From the NCBI GenBank assembly GCA_963664935.2, contig CAXXSE010000007.1:1550001-1614000 (forward strand): a DNA stretch of 64,000 nt, written 5' to 3'. Made by a program: the position numbers and the translations under genes. The notes under the pieces are model-generated. The model ran no database searches. It saw nothing but the letters and a program-made list of their open reading frames with translations, and was not told the DNA's origin. Shown here piece by piece: positions 46,483 to 55,345 of this stretch (positions are counted from its first letter, which is position 1; each line of letters begins with the position of its first letter). Source of the DNA: G963664935 sp963664935. Its GTDB lineage: Bacteria > Pseudomonadota > Gammaproteobacteria > Methylococcales > G963664935.

Positions 46483-46805
46483 TTATTTGAGATTTACAGT
46501 GACGAAAAAGGTTGCGTTTGAATGACTGGTAATTAGTGTCATTAAGCCTTCCTTTTTGGGATTATAATGATCAACCAATTCGACCAAGTTAGCTTGAGAG
46601 CTTGGCGAATCAAATATATCAAGCAGCTCTTCTTTTGTCCTGTAATTCATTTTGCTTGGGATTACCGCACCAATAACATCTTGGGCATATACTAACAATG
46701 CCCCTTCCCCATAGAGAGGAAGCACTCTTTGTATAGTCTTGATAGTTTATTCAGGTTCGAATCAAGAATTGATAATGCTTGATCCCTTTCATTGATAGCG
46801 GACAT
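46483..46805 (-). pseudogene. Hypothetical partner protein, frameshifted
   Basis: Segment 46483-46725 encodes 80 residues (GEGALLVYAQDVIGAVIPSK, NYRTKEELLDIFDSPSSQAN, ITSHSNATFFVTVNLK). A natural-looking N-terminus, MSAINERDQALSILDSNLNK from ATG 46805, lies in another frame and joins at the TCTATGGGG stretch near 46720 by a one-base shift. Neither part has a known domain. It directly precedes the basic protein gene 46151-46480. Confidence 0.55.
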
Positions 46806-46851
46806 ATTATTCTACTTAATTTTTTAGGATGGAGTAGTATTGTTTGTTGCG

Positions 46852-46946
46852 AACATAACGTTTTGCGGAACCTGCTGGTTAACCCAGAGCGGTGAGGAAC
46901 GAGGAGCGGCGGGTTTACGACTCAGCTGGATTTGCATGGTTAGGCG
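46852..46946. repeat. attC-like site 2
   Basis: 95 bp starting ACATAACG and ending CGACTCAGCTGGATTTGCAT-GGTTAGGC. GTTAGGC fits the integron core GTTRRRY exactly, and ACATAAC near the other end pairs with the GTTATGT core of site 1. Shares its right end with site 1. Confidence 0.45.
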
Positions 46947-47030
46947 ATATTTGATTGATAAATGTGGCTACACAAGACTTGAATATCTTCTGCATTCACT
47001 CGGAAAAGGGTAGCGTATCCTTTTCCCAAG

Positions 47031-47098
47031 TTACATAACGAATAAGGTTAGATTGTGGTTCGCTCCACTCACACAATCTAACCTTATCCATTATGTTT
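47031..47098. repeat. Strong palindrome at the vapC 3' end (attC-like or terminator)
   Basis: ATAAGGTTAGATTGTG pairs perfectly with CACAATCTAACCTTAT over 16 bp, with outer arms ACATAA/TTATGT separated from the main stem by unpaired CGA/CCA. That layout resembles the unpaired spacer of attC hairpins. It begins right at the vapC stop, so it may also terminate vapC transcripts. Confidence 0.5.
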
Positions 47099-47492
47099 CC
47101 TTCAGCACCGGAATCAGGCCCAGCTTTTCTACAAAAGGGATGAAGTCACGATCTTGGAATAGCAAAGGAATTTTGTTATCGATACAAAACGTGGCGATGA
47201 TTACGTCAGTCGTACGCCTGATGGTAATACCCTTTTTTCGCAACCCTCGGAAGTTAGTCACGCACTTTATCACCATGCTGTGACCGAACATTTCGAACTG
47301 TTCGAGTGTACCTAACGTGGTTCTCGCCCTTTGGTAATCTTTGTCACTTCTGAACCCCTGCAGTATCTCCAAAAGAATCAAATCACCAATAACTACAGTG
47401 CCTTCGACAAGAGCTGCGTCGAGAGTATCCGTATGTTTGCTATCTTTGCCATTGAAATAATCAACCCAAATACTGGTATCGACCAGTATCAC
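47091..47492 (-). CDS. vapC: VapC-family PIN ribonuclease toxin
   Basis: 133 residues. PIN acidic residues: ILVDTSIWVDYF (first Asp), LILLEILQGF (Glu), RTTDVIIATFC (third Asp) and FQDRDFIPF (last Asp). These cleave tRNA or rRNA with Mg. Overlaps vapB by 4 bp. Complete length, no lesion. Lies between attC-like sites, so it may be a mobile cassette that stabilises the array. Confidence 0.92.
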   Translation of the reverse strand: MILVDTSIWVDYFNGKDSKHTDTLDAALVEGTVVIGDLILLEILQGFRSDKDYQRARTTLGTLEQFEMFGHSMVIKCVTNFRGLRKKGITIRRTTDVIIATFCIDNKIPLLFQDRDFIPFVEKLGLIPVLKET

Positions 47493-47683
47493 TTCCTGCC
47501 TCGCATTTCGTTTAAATCACCTTCCCACCTAAGTTTGCCCCTCAATTTTCGTATAGCTTGTTGTTTGTTTCTCTGTATAAGCAGCCTCAGGCCCTGTTCT
47601 ACAGCTTCCTTTTTCGTATTTAGTCCTGTAGCCTTTAGAGCATCAGTCATCAGCTTGTCATCTATTACAATGTTTGTTCTCAT
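47489..47683 (-). CDS. vapB: VapB-family antitoxin
   Basis: 64 residues from ATG 47683 (MRTNIVIDDKLMTDALKATG); the frame is open 12 codons upstream without support. MRTNIVIDDKLMTDALKATGLNTKKEAVEQGLRLLI-type sequence is the ribbon-helix-helix of type II VapB. The C-terminal tail (KLRGKLRWEGDLNEMR) wraps VapC. ATGA-type overlap with vapC. Should repress its own promoter. Confidence 0.9.
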   Translation of the reverse strand: MRTNIVIDDKLMTDALKATGLNTKKEAVEQGLRLLIQRNKQQAIRKLRGKLRWEGDLNEMRGRK

Positions 47684-47737
47684 CGCACACCCATGTGTAT
47701 AATCAGTATGTAAATACACATGTTAGCAACAGATCAA

Positions 47738-47868
47738 AAACATAACAAGCGGGTCAACCCGAGCGGCGGACACGGTGCCGGTTTTAGGTTCTGCAGTTTT
47801 TTCGGTACCACTCATATTTCCGATCTCCGCCGTTCAAAATCGCCGCCGGGTTACCCTTGGCGTTAATC
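47738..47868. repeat. attC-like site 3
   Basis: About 130 bp starting ACATAACAAGCGGGTCAACC and ending CGGGTTACCCTTGGCGTTAA. The two ends are imperfect inverted repeats (TAAC, GGGT-AACCCG, GCGGCG blocks). The core GGCGTTAATC departs from GTTRRRY at one base. Format matches long attC sites common after TA cassettes; called by pattern only. Confidence 0.5.
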
Positions 47869-48073
47869 CGCGTTATTTGGATTTCTCAAGGCATTATGGT
47901 TTTAACATTGCCGCTTGCAATGTCCGGAAAGGCAATGAGAAAGGCCGCGTTGAAAAATAAAATCAAGCACCTTTTAAACCGAAGAGTCCGGTACAAACCG
48001 AAGGGAGGCGATAAAAAGTCAAAGCCTACAAAGAGCGAGTATATCGATCGAGTCTAACCCTATGGATTGGCTC

Positions 48074-48165
48074 TTAACCCATGGGTGAAGCTAAGACTTT
48101 TTCGATACCCGGTGAAACCAATATCTTGCACCCTACTATCCGCATTGAAGTCGCGAATTCAGGTT
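48074..48165. repeat. Family A element, fragment A6
   Basis: About 92 bp matching the inner and right parts of A2 (ACCCATGGGTGAAGCTAAGA ... GAAGTCGCGAATTCAGG) followed by TTAAA. The left third is absent. It ends 27 bp before the lipase-like gene and may carry its promoter. Confidence 0.75.
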
Positions 48166-48191
48166 AAAAAATTCGTTAAAATCAGATTCTG

Positions 48192-49172
48192 ATGTTTAAA
48201 AGAATTTTCCAAATTATTGCTTGTGTGTTGTTATCTTCGTGTGTACCCATGACCTATCCCCCTAAGAATACCGATTATTTACCCAGGCTGGACGATTTTG
48301 CTTTTTCGATGAGTGACGGGGCCAGGCTTCCGGTACATAGCTGGCTGCCGGCCGGGGGGAATCCCAGCGCTGCTGTAATCGCCTTGCATGGTTTTAACGA
48401 CTACGGCAATTTTTTCAGCGCGCCGGGTCAGTTTATCAGTCAGGCGGGAATTGCCTGCTACGCCTACGACCAACGCGGGTTCGGCTCCGCGCCCAACCGG
48501 GGATTGTGGGCGGGAACCCAAACCTATGCAAACGATTTGGGGCAGATTGTGTCGCTGGTAAGAGATCGCCACCCCGGAATACCTGTTTTTCTGCTCGGAG
48601 AAAGCATGGGCGGAGCGGTTGTGATCGCCGCGGTAACACGTGGAAACTCGCCGAATGTGGACGGAATAATTTTGGCCGCTCCCGCTGTTTGGGGGCGGGC
48701 GACCATGCCTTGGCATCAGCGTATGGTACTCTGGCTGACTTCCCATACCGTTCCCTGGATGACCGTCACCGGCGACGGTTTGGGTATCACGCCATCCGAT
48801 AATATCGAAATGCTTCGCGCGCTTTCCCGCGACCCTTTGGTGATCAAGGAAACCCGAATTGAAGCCATACATGGTCTGGTTGATTTGATGGACGAGGCTT
48901 TAGATAAATCGCCCGAAATTAGTTTGAAAACGCTTGTGCTTTATGGCGAAAAAGACGAGGTGATTCCCAAACGGCCTACTTACGAGATGCTGAGGACTAT
49001 TGCTGACAATGGCGCATGGAAAATCGCGCTTTATAAAAACAGCTATCACATGCTGCTTCGCGATTTGCAAGCGGAAATACTGTGGCGCGATATCGTGGCT
49101 TGGATACGGACACGGGATATCGAATTGCCTTCGGGGGCTGATGTTAGGGCGGAGTTGGTGTTGTTTGAGTAG
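48192..49172 (+). CDS. Alpha/beta hydrolase lipoprotein (monoacylglycerol lipase-like)
   Basis: 326 residues. Signal peptide with lipobox (MFKRIFQIIACVLLSSC) anchors it to a membrane. Nucleophile elbow GESMGG near residue 140, oxyanion HGFNDYGNFF at ~60, Asp in YGEKDEVIPKRP and His in NSYHMLLRD give the full triad. Resembles lysophospholipase/monoglyceride lipases (Hydrolase_4 type). Substrate unknown. Stands alone. Confidence 0.88.
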   Translation: MFKRIFQIIACVLLSSCVPMTYPPKNTDYLPRLDDFAFSMSDGARLPVHSWLPAGGNPSAAVIALHGFNDYGNFFSAPGQFISQAGIACYAYDQRGFGSAPNRGLWAGTQTYANDLGQIVSLVRDRHPGIPVFLLGESMGGAVVIAAVTRGNSPNVDGIILAAPAVWGRATMPWHQRMVLWLTSHTVPWMTVTGDGLGITPSDNIEMLRALSRDPLVIKETRIEAIHGLVDLMDEALDKSPEISLKTLVLYGEKDEVIPKRPTYEMLRTIADNGAWKIALYKNSYHMLLRDLQAEILWRDIVAWIRTRDIELPSGADVRAELVLFE

Positions 49173-49354
49173 TTTCGTAGGAGAGCCCCGAAAGAATATT
49201 TGCCTAGCGGCGCCAATCCATAGTGATAGTTTTGTTCTGAACCCGTTGGTAGCCCTAATGTCATCGGCCAAGCCTCATCGGTTACTCTGCAACTGGTTTT
49301 GATAACCTTGTTAACGCAATTAAGACAGACGCCTCCGCGGAATCTGACGATGGC

Positions 49355-49801
49355 TTGGTCGATCAGGGAATGACTGGCAACATTTCACCTCGTCCCCTGG
49401 ATTTATTCCGGTTTAGTGATGATATTAGTTTAGATGATCCAGATACAAATTCGGATTTTACTACAAACGCTCGTAATCTAATTCCAGGTAGAAGCGCCTT
49501 CTTCGACGATTTGGATGATGAGTTGGCTCTTTCGACCGGATTTTTTAATGGCGACGGGCGGCAAGCGAGCCATTTTAAGGATAATGAACTAACAGGAATC
49601 TTGATTGGCAACTTGGATCCGTCTCTTGCCATGGGAGCGATTGTTTCGGTTAGTGATGCGGATTTAAGGGTATTAGACCTGATAGGGTATGACTTGGATA
49701 CAGTAGTGTTAGTGACACCGGCGCTAGCTGCTTTCTGGTTATTCGGTTCGGGTTTTATTGCTTTATTGTGTAGTGCAAAGAAACGTCGGAAGATAACTTA
49801 A
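49355..49801 (+). pseudogene. C-terminal remnant of a PEP-CTERM-type secreted protein
   Basis: About 149 codons. ISPRPLDLFRFSDD, FFNGDGRQASHFKDNELTGILIG and VSDADLRVLDLIGYDL resemble the end of secreted metalloprotease-like proteins (NF038122 type). The tail TPALAAFWLFGSGFIALLCSAKKRRK is a sorting signal of the VPxPA/PEP-CTERM kind: motif, one helix, basic end. Coding sense continues upstream to about 49240 only with frameshifts (SLIGYSATGFDNLVNAIK, NVIGQASSVT), and the N-terminus is gone. Probably a fragment. Confidence 0.55.
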
Positions 49802-50200
49802 TTTCTAATTTAAAGCATCGTAAATTCATGCTCATTGATAGTTTGATTCTTTGGTAACCCGATAACTGCAGCAATATCATCACTGTAGGGACTTAAGCAC
49901 CTTCCAAGGATTAAACTACTCGTCCTGGCTGTCTAATGACGCTGTCTTCCGTGTTGCACCACTCTGCTACGCGCCCCTTAGCCCGCCTTGAATACGTAGC
50001 CCTATCCCGCGCAATTCGGGTAATTTAAACTTTTGCGGATGTCGAACTCAAGAAATCGCATTGTCTGTCTATATTTGTGGAATTATCATCTATCGCAAAA
50101 AAACATGGAGGTCAAATTTAGCTATAGAAAATCAAAAGCTGAACCAATCGCGAATAAGCTGTAAAATCCCCTAAACAGCGTCGAAGAGTAAAAAACCAAC
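49802..50200. other. Intergenic region without recognised gene
   Basis: 399 bp. No supported ORF, RNA gene or repeat from the families described here. Confidence 0.6.
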
Positions 50201-51046
50201 ATGAAAATGAGTTCCAGGGAATTCCTGGATTGGGAAACCAAACGGATTACCTTGTTGGGAATGTCCGGTGTGGGAAAAACCACACTGGCCAATAACTTAC
50301 CCAAACACAAATGGTTTCATTACTCGGGCGATTATCGGATCGGCACCCAGTATCTGGAAGAGCCGATTTTGGATAATATTAAACGGCAGGCTATCGGAGT
50401 GCCGTTTCTGCGGGATCTACTGGTATCCGATTCGATTTATATCTGCAGTAATATTACCGTCAATAATTTATCGCCGATATCGACCTTTCTCGGAAAGGTT
50501 GGTGATCCGAGTCTCGGTGGACTGTCTTTAACGGAATTTAAAAGAAGGCAGGCGTTGCACCGCCAGGCTGAGATTTCAGCCATGTACGATGTACCGAAGT
50601 TCATCGATAAAGCCAAGGGAATCTATGGCTATAAACATTTTATAAACGACGCAGGGGGTAGCGTATGCGAACTGGATGAACCGAAGGTCATTGAAACTCT
50701 CGCCCAACACTCGCTGATTGTTTATTTGAAAACCTCTACGGAATTGGAGGATCAGCTCATCGAGCGGGCAAAAAAACAGCCCAAACCGCTGTATTATCGG
50801 GAACGATTTTTGGACGAAAAACTGCCACGGTTTTTAAATATTTCGGGCTATGCAATTCCCGAGGAAATGCCCCCGGACGAATTTGTGACGTGGGTGTTTC
50901 CCGAGTTGTTTCGCTCCCGGCTGCCACGCTATGAGGCGGTTACGGATCATTACGGCTACGCTATCGATGCCCGGCATATTGAAGACGTTGATGGTGAACA
51001 AGACTTTCTTGAGTTGGTGGCCGATGCGATCGCCAACAAAGGTTGA
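50201..51046 (+). CDS. P-loop ATPase next to metA
   Basis: 281 residues. Walker A LLGMSGVGKTTLAN at about 19-32; the rest (FHYSGDYRIGTQYL, HFINDAGGSVCELDEP, HSLIVYLKTSTELEDQL) suggests a small kinase-like nucleotide-binding protein. No Walker B is obvious, though FINDAGG may supply an Asp. It lies 33 bp upstream of the homoserine acyltransferase gene, a linkage that suggests a shared transcript. Function unknown. Confidence 0.8.
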   Translation: MKMSSREFLDWETKRITLLGMSGVGKTTLANNLPKHKWFHYSGDYRIGTQYLEEPILDNIKRQAIGVPFLRDLLVSDSIYICSNITVNNLSPISTFLGKVGDPSLGGLSLTEFKRRQALHRQAEISAMYDVPKFIDKAKGIYGYKHFINDAGGSVCELDEPKVIETLAQHSLIVYLKTSTELEDQLIERAKKQPKPLYYRERFLDEKLPRFLNISGYAIPEEMPPDEFVTWVFPELFRSRLPRYEAVTDHYGYAIDARHIEDVDGEQDFLELVADAIANKG

Positions 51047-51079
51047 CATGGAAATCTCATTGGATATCGGTAGTAATCA

Positions 51080-52150
51080 ATGCCTTTAGTCGCCCATTCG
51101 CCTTTGCCGACTTTCGACCGCCTCCGCCAAGAGGGTCTGCAGGTTTTGTCTCCCGATTACGCCTTGCACCAGGATATCCGGGAGCTACATATCGGGCTTC
51201 TGAACATGATGCCCGATGCGGCCCTGGAGGCAACGGAGCGGCAATTTATGCGTTTGGTTGGGACATCGAATGAAATTGCACAGTTTCATGTTCATCTGTT
51301 TACCATCGACGGCATGGAACGGCGCCACGAGGCCCAGGATCATATCGCCCGTTTCTACGAACCGTTTGAAAAAATCCAGCGGGATGGCGTGGATGCACTG
51401 ATCGTGAGCGGCGCCAATGTGACCCAGCCCAGCCTTCCCAAAGAAGTTTTTTGGAAACCCTTGACTGCCGTGTTGGATTGGGCAAAACGCGATGTGACTT
51501 CGATTCTTTGTTCTTGTCTGGCGACCCATGCCTTGCTCCAATATTGCTACGGAATAAAACGGACGCATTTGGGTGAAAAGCGGTGGGGGGTGTTTTCCCA
51601 CAGGGTGGTCGCGCGTCACCATCCTCTTGTGGCGGATATTAACACCCGTTTTGATGTGCCCCATTCGCGTTTTAACGAAGTCTTTAAAGAAGATCTCGAA
51701 TCCGCCGGTTTGAAAGTATTGGTCGAAAGCGAAGATGCCGGGGTGCATCTGGCGGTCAGTCCTGATTTGTTTCGTATTATTTTTTTTCAAGGCCACCCCG
51801 AATACGACCTGATCAGCTTGCTCAAAGAATATAAAAGGGAAGTATCTTGCTTTTTTCATGAACAAAGAGCGGATTATCCGCCTTTTCCAGCGCATTATTT
51901 TAATAGCGAAATCCGGCGTGTGCTGGGGGAATTCCACAAGCAGGTGATCATTGCCAAAAATACCGGAAAAGAGTTTCCGGCATTTCCTGAATCCGAAGTG
52001 ATGCCTCACTTGGATAATACCTGGCGTGATAGCACAAAGGCGCTATTCAACAACTGGTTGGGCCGTATCTATCAAATTACCAACCAGGATCGTCGTCTGC
52101 CGTTCATGGATGGGGTTGATCCGGAGAATCCTTTGGGGTTAAGGTTATGA
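51080..52150 (+). CDS. metA: Homoserine O-acyltransferase (MetA/MetAS type)
   Basis: 356 residues. ELHIGLLNMMPDAALEATERQFMRL is the MetA start; the catalytic Cys is in CSCLATHALL (~C146), His and Glu in QGHPEYD (~236-240). It activates homoserine with succinyl- or acetyl-CoA for methionine synthesis; the acyl donor cannot be read with confidence from sequence. ATG follows the ATPase gene by 33 bp. I see no SAM riboswitch upstream. Confidence 0.92.
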   Translation: MPLVAHSPLPTFDRLRQEGLQVLSPDYALHQDIRELHIGLLNMMPDAALEATERQFMRLVGTSNEIAQFHVHLFTIDGMERRHEAQDHIARFYEPFEKIQRDGVDALIVSGANVTQPSLPKEVFWKPLTAVLDWAKRDVTSILCSCLATHALLQYCYGIKRTHLGEKRWGVFSHRVVARHHPLVADINTRFDVPHSRFNEVFKEDLESAGLKVLVESEDAGVHLAVSPDLFRIIFFQGHPEYDLISLLKEYKREVSCFFHEQRADYPPFPAHYFNSEIRRVLGEFHKQVIIAKNTGKEFPAFPESEVMPHLDNTWRDSTKALFNNWLGRIYQITNQDRRLPFMDGVDPENPLGLRL

Positions 52151-52185
52151 TTGATAAGTGTAATTGAAATTACTATCCTTTTCGT

Positions 52186-52866
52186 ATGTTTCAAATACAT
52201 AAACTTGCTTTAACACCTTTAACCGGTCAATTATTTTTCCGCTTGGCCGGGTTTTCGGTATTAGCTTTGTTACTGTCCTGCGCGTTGCCCCACCAGCCCA
52301 AAGTTTCAGTTGATGATAAGAAATCGGTAACATCGACGGAAAAAATGGAACCTGCTCCAGCTGATTCAAAAGACGCCGCTGGAAAATCATCAAGCCCGGT
52401 GGTTATGGTGAAACCCCTCGAAGTCGAGATCAAATGCGACGAAATAACCGAAAATTTGAGATGCAGCTCAACTAAGAAACCTTTTGTCAAAGAGTTTCCC
52501 GCATACAGTGAGATTGTTCTTCCAATCGCCAACCAAAATTGGCATTTTGAGATTCAGTCTCTGCTGGAAATAACTCAAATGGGCATCGACCGTTTTTCGA
52601 AAACACACCAAACATTGGGAAATAATCCCTATGCGAACACCAGCTTGTTTATCGCGGAAGCCAAGTTTAACGAACACTTGGAAAAAGCGCTTTTACAGTT
52701 GCCTGAAATTTATAGCGAAGAGTTTGGTGAGGCATACCAACGCGATGTCTATTTAAAAGTGCTGAGTGGCGCCGGTAATTTGGAAGGCTTTGCCGAGGAT
52801 GCCGGTTTGAAAATAAAAAGTTTCGTGCTTGAATTCCATCCGTCTAAAAGTGGGGATGGTGGATGA
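52186..52866 (+). CDS. Hypothetical lipoprotein
   Basis: 226 residues. N-terminal hydrophobic stretch with lipobox (FSVLALLLSCAL) about 30 residues in. A low-complexity linker rich in Lys, Ser and Pro follows, then a mostly helical domain (WHFEIQSLLEITQMGIDRFSK, NEHLEKALLQLPEIYSEEFGEAY). No known family. 35 bp after metA, same strand. Confidence 0.7.
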   Translation: MFQIHKLALTPLTGQLFFRLAGFSVLALLLSCALPHQPKVSVDDKKSVTSTEKMEPAPADSKDAAGKSSSPVVMVKPLEVEIKCDEITENLRCSSTKKPFVKEFPAYSEIVLPIANQNWHFEIQSLLEITQMGIDRFSKTHQTLGNNPYANTSLFIAEAKFNEHLEKALLQLPEIYSEEFGEAYQRDVYLKVLSGAGNLEGFAEDAGLKIKSFVLEFHPSKSGDGG

Positions 52867-53007
52867 TTACATTGTTTTCCGCATTATTTCGTTTCGTTTA
52901 AGCATTTTCCAGCTTTTTATCGATGGGTTTCGTTCCTCCGCCCATCCTACGGATTCGTGCTTTGGAATATTCCCGTACCCTTTGAAAATCCCTATTCGGT
53001 AAAACAG

Positions 53008-54699
53008 ATGAAGTCATTAAAACTAAAAGACTTTACGCTGTTCGTAATCATGGCGGTTTTGGCGGGATGCGGTTTAATTTACGAATATTTACTCTCCCAT
53101 TACACCGGGAGAGTATTGGGCGCCGTTGAAGCCGTTATTTTCGCCATGATTGGCGTCATGATCGTATCCATGGGTATCGGTGCATTCGCGGCGCGATACA
53201 TCGCTTGCCCCTTTACCGGTTTTGCATGGCTTGAGCTAATCATTGCGATTTTAGGTGGCTCCGGTGTGTTGGTGATCGCCGGTGTTTTTGCCTTGACGCA
53301 TACCTTGCCCGCGCGTATCGCGGAAACTTTTGGTATGCCACCGGATCTGGCGCCAATGGGTGGCTTTATTAAAGCCTTATTCGGTGTAACCGAAATCGTT
53401 CCCTATGTCGTAGGCTTTGTCCTGGGCGCTTTGATAGGAGCGGAAATCCCGTTGGTTGCTAGGGTGCGAGAAGCTATGCACGGATGTAGGCTCACGCACA
53501 ATACCGGCGACATTTATGGAGTGGATTATATTGGCGCCGGGTTCGGGGCCGCCATTTGGGTTGGATTCATGCTGAGTTTGGAACCCACGTTGGCGGCTTC
53601 AATCACCGCCGCGGCTAATCTATGCGTTGGATTAGTGTTTTTTTTCCTGTTTTTCGAGCAAATAAAATGGCGTCATTTTTTATTGCTCGCCCATGTGATT
53701 GTCGCCAGTCTTATCATAACGATCGGTCAATACGGACCGGAGTGGGATGCGGCAATGGAGGATATTTTATATAAGGACAGTGTCGTATACCGGTTGACGA
53801 CCCGTTATCAGCAGATGGTGATTACGGAGCGAACCATTGATCCGCTACAAGCGCCGGTCATGGATTTCTATATTAACGGGCGAACCCAATTTTCCTCCCG
53901 CGATGAACATATTTATCACGCCCTCCTGACCTATCCCGCCATGGCGGCTTCCGCGCGACATGAAAAAATTCTCATTGTTGGTGGAGGCGACGGCTTGGCC
54001 CTTCGCGATGTTTTGCGCTGGTCACCCAAACAGGTAGTGCTCATCGACATTGATGAAGACATTATCGATTTTTTTAAGGCCCCACGCATCGTTGAAGGCA
54101 TAGCTATAAATCAACGCTTACTCGAACTGAATCGCCACAGCTTACGGGATCCGAGGGTTAAGATTATCGTCGGAGACGCATTTAAAAAAGTAGATCATCT
54201 CCTTGAGACGATGCGAGTGTTCGATACCATCATTGTCGATCTTCCCGACCCCAGCCATCCCGACCTGAATAAATTATACACGGCGCGATTCTATGCCAAA
54301 CTAAGTCAATTGCTTGCCGGGGATGGCGCGATGGCGGTTCAATCGACCTCACCCTACCATGCCAAAAATGCTTTTTTGAGTATCGGTAAAACCCTTCGTC
54401 ACAGTGGTTTTTCGTTTGTAGAGCAGTACCACCATAATGTCCCCAGTTTTGGCGAGTGGGGCTGGACTATTGGTACAAAAACGGGAGTAGGCGCGAAGAG
54501 CCGTTTGGCGCACCTTGATGTATTGCCGATTGATGACGGCTGGACAACGAAGGGTAAATTGAAAAGCGTCTTTGAATTTGGTCAGGGATTCTTTGCCGGG
54601 TTGCCAAATATCAAAGTCAATCGTTTGGGGAATAGCGCGGTTTATCAATACCATCACCAAGCTTGGCGGCGGGAGCAAGGGGTTTATAGTAGAGAATAG
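53008..54699 (+). CDS. Membrane-anchored spermidine synthase-like protein
   Basis: 563 residues from ATG 53008 (MKSLKLKDFTLFVI); GTG 52957 is an earlier option. About seven membrane helices fill residues 10-235, then a spermidine-synthase-like Rossmann domain: ILIVGGGDGLALRDVLRW, LIDIDEDIIDFF, VIVGDAF-type (KIIVGDAFKKV) and IIVDLPDPSHPDLNKLY. The DPSHPDLNKLYT phrase replaces the usual D(S/P)xDP, as in TM-SpeE fusions. It should use aminopropyl or methyl transfer from a SAM-type donor; substrate unknown. Confidence 0.88.
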   Translation: MKSLKLKDFTLFVIMAVLAGCGLIYEYLLSHYTGRVLGAVEAVIFAMIGVMIVSMGIGAFAARYIACPFTGFAWLELIIAILGGSGVLVIAGVFALTHTLPARIAETFGMPPDLAPMGGFIKALFGVTEIVPYVVGFVLGALIGAEIPLVARVREAMHGCRLTHNTGDIYGVDYIGAGFGAAIWVGFMLSLEPTLAASITAAANLCVGLVFFFLFFEQIKWRHFLLLAHVIVASLIITIGQYGPEWDAAMEDILYKDSVVYRLTTRYQQMVITERTIDPLQAPVMDFYINGRTQFSSRDEHIYHALLTYPAMAASARHEKILIVGGGDGLALRDVLRWSPKQVVLIDIDEDIIDFFKAPRIVEGIAINQRLLELNRHSLRDPRVKIIVGDAFKKVDHLLETMRVFDTIIVDLPDPSHPDLNKLYTARFYAKLSQLLAGDGAMAVQSTSPYHAKNAFLSIGKTLRHSGFSFVEQYHHNVPSFGEWGWTIGTKTGVGAKSRLAHLDVLPIDDGWTTKGKLKSVFEFGQGFFAGLPNIKVNRLGNSAVYQYHHQAWRREQGVYSRE

Positions 54700-54740
54700 G
54701 AAGCGGTGTGATCCCTGGAGAAGAAAGAGAAAAAGGAGTC

Positions 54741-54814
54741 TGGCTGGGGAACCAGGATTCGAACCTGGGTTGACGGAGTCAGAGTCCGTAGTCCTGCCGC
54801 TAGACGATTCCCCA
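54741..54814 (-). tRNA. tRNA-Gln (CTG anticodon)
   Basis: 74 nt with encoded CCA. On the minus strand the acceptor starts TGGGGAA and pairs with TTCCCCA; the anticodon arm is ACGGA-CTCTGAC-TCCGT, giving anticodon CTG (glutamine CAG codon); the T arm has GGTTCGAATCC. Closely similar to E. coli tRNA-Gln2. Followed downstream (54827) by E-type ends on the other side. Confidence 0.97.
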
Positions 54815-54826
54815 AGATCACACTCT

Positions 54827-54853
54827 ATCGGACAGCCTCCTAGGAGGCTTCCT
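54827..54853. repeat. Two E-family ends back to back
   Basis: CGGACAGCCTCCTAGGAGGC contains an E right end and the start of a left end sharing one CTAG; GCCTCCTAGGAGGC is a perfect palindrome. Probably the scar of an excised or deleted E element beside tRNA-Gln. Confidence 0.6.
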
Positions 54854-54928
54854 AAACCCGGGCGGTCTTATCCGCCAAAACTTTACATGATCAGCGCTAC
54901 CACACTCCAGTTATCCAATACAACGCAA

Positions 54929-55321
54929 TTAGCGTTTAGAATACTGCGGGCGTTTTCTCGCTTTATGCAGACCGACTTTCTTACGTTCTACGACGCGCGA
55001 GTCTCTTGTGACGTATCCTGCTTGTCTTAGCTTTGGCCTTAATGTTTCATCATATTCGAGTAAGGCGCGGGTGATCCCATGCCGAATGGCGCCCGCTTGA
55101 CCGGACGGTCCACCACCCGTTACCTTAATCTTCACATCGAACTTGTCCATCATTTCAACAAGTTCAAGCGCTTGACAAGCCACCATTCGATCCGTTTTTC
55201 TACCAAAATAACCATCTAGCGACCGTTTATTAATGGTCAATTTGCCGGATCCAAGTTTAGCGTAGACGCACGCGGCCGCACTTTTTCGACGCCCGGTTCC
55301 GTAATAATATGTATCTGCCAT
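54929..55321 (-). CDS. rpsI: Ribosomal protein S9
   Basis: 130 residues. GTGRRKSAAACVYAK at the start and the C-terminal KKVGLHKARKRPQYSKR, which reaches the P-site tRNA, are the S9 signatures. Second gene of the conserved rplM-rpsI operon, 24 bp after rplM. Intact. Confidence 0.97.
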   Translation of the reverse strand: MADTYYYGTGRRKSAAACVYAKLGSGKLTINKRSLDGYFGRKTDRMVACQALELVEMMDKFDVKIKVTGGGPSGQAGAIRHGITRALLEYDETLRPKLRQAGYVTRDSRVVERKKVGLHKARKRPQYSKR

Positions 55322-55345
55322 AGTTAAGGTTCTTAATTTTGTGAA

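Noticed and set aside
47857..48057. Small basic ORF of 66 codons next to attC-like site 3
   Set aside because: No family resemblance, no ribosome binding site, overlaps the palindromic site; probably chance.
54827..54853. GCCTCCTAGGAGGC palindrome as a terminator for tRNA-Gln or rpsI
   Set aside because: No T run follows; it equals two E-family ends sharing CTAG, a better explanation.
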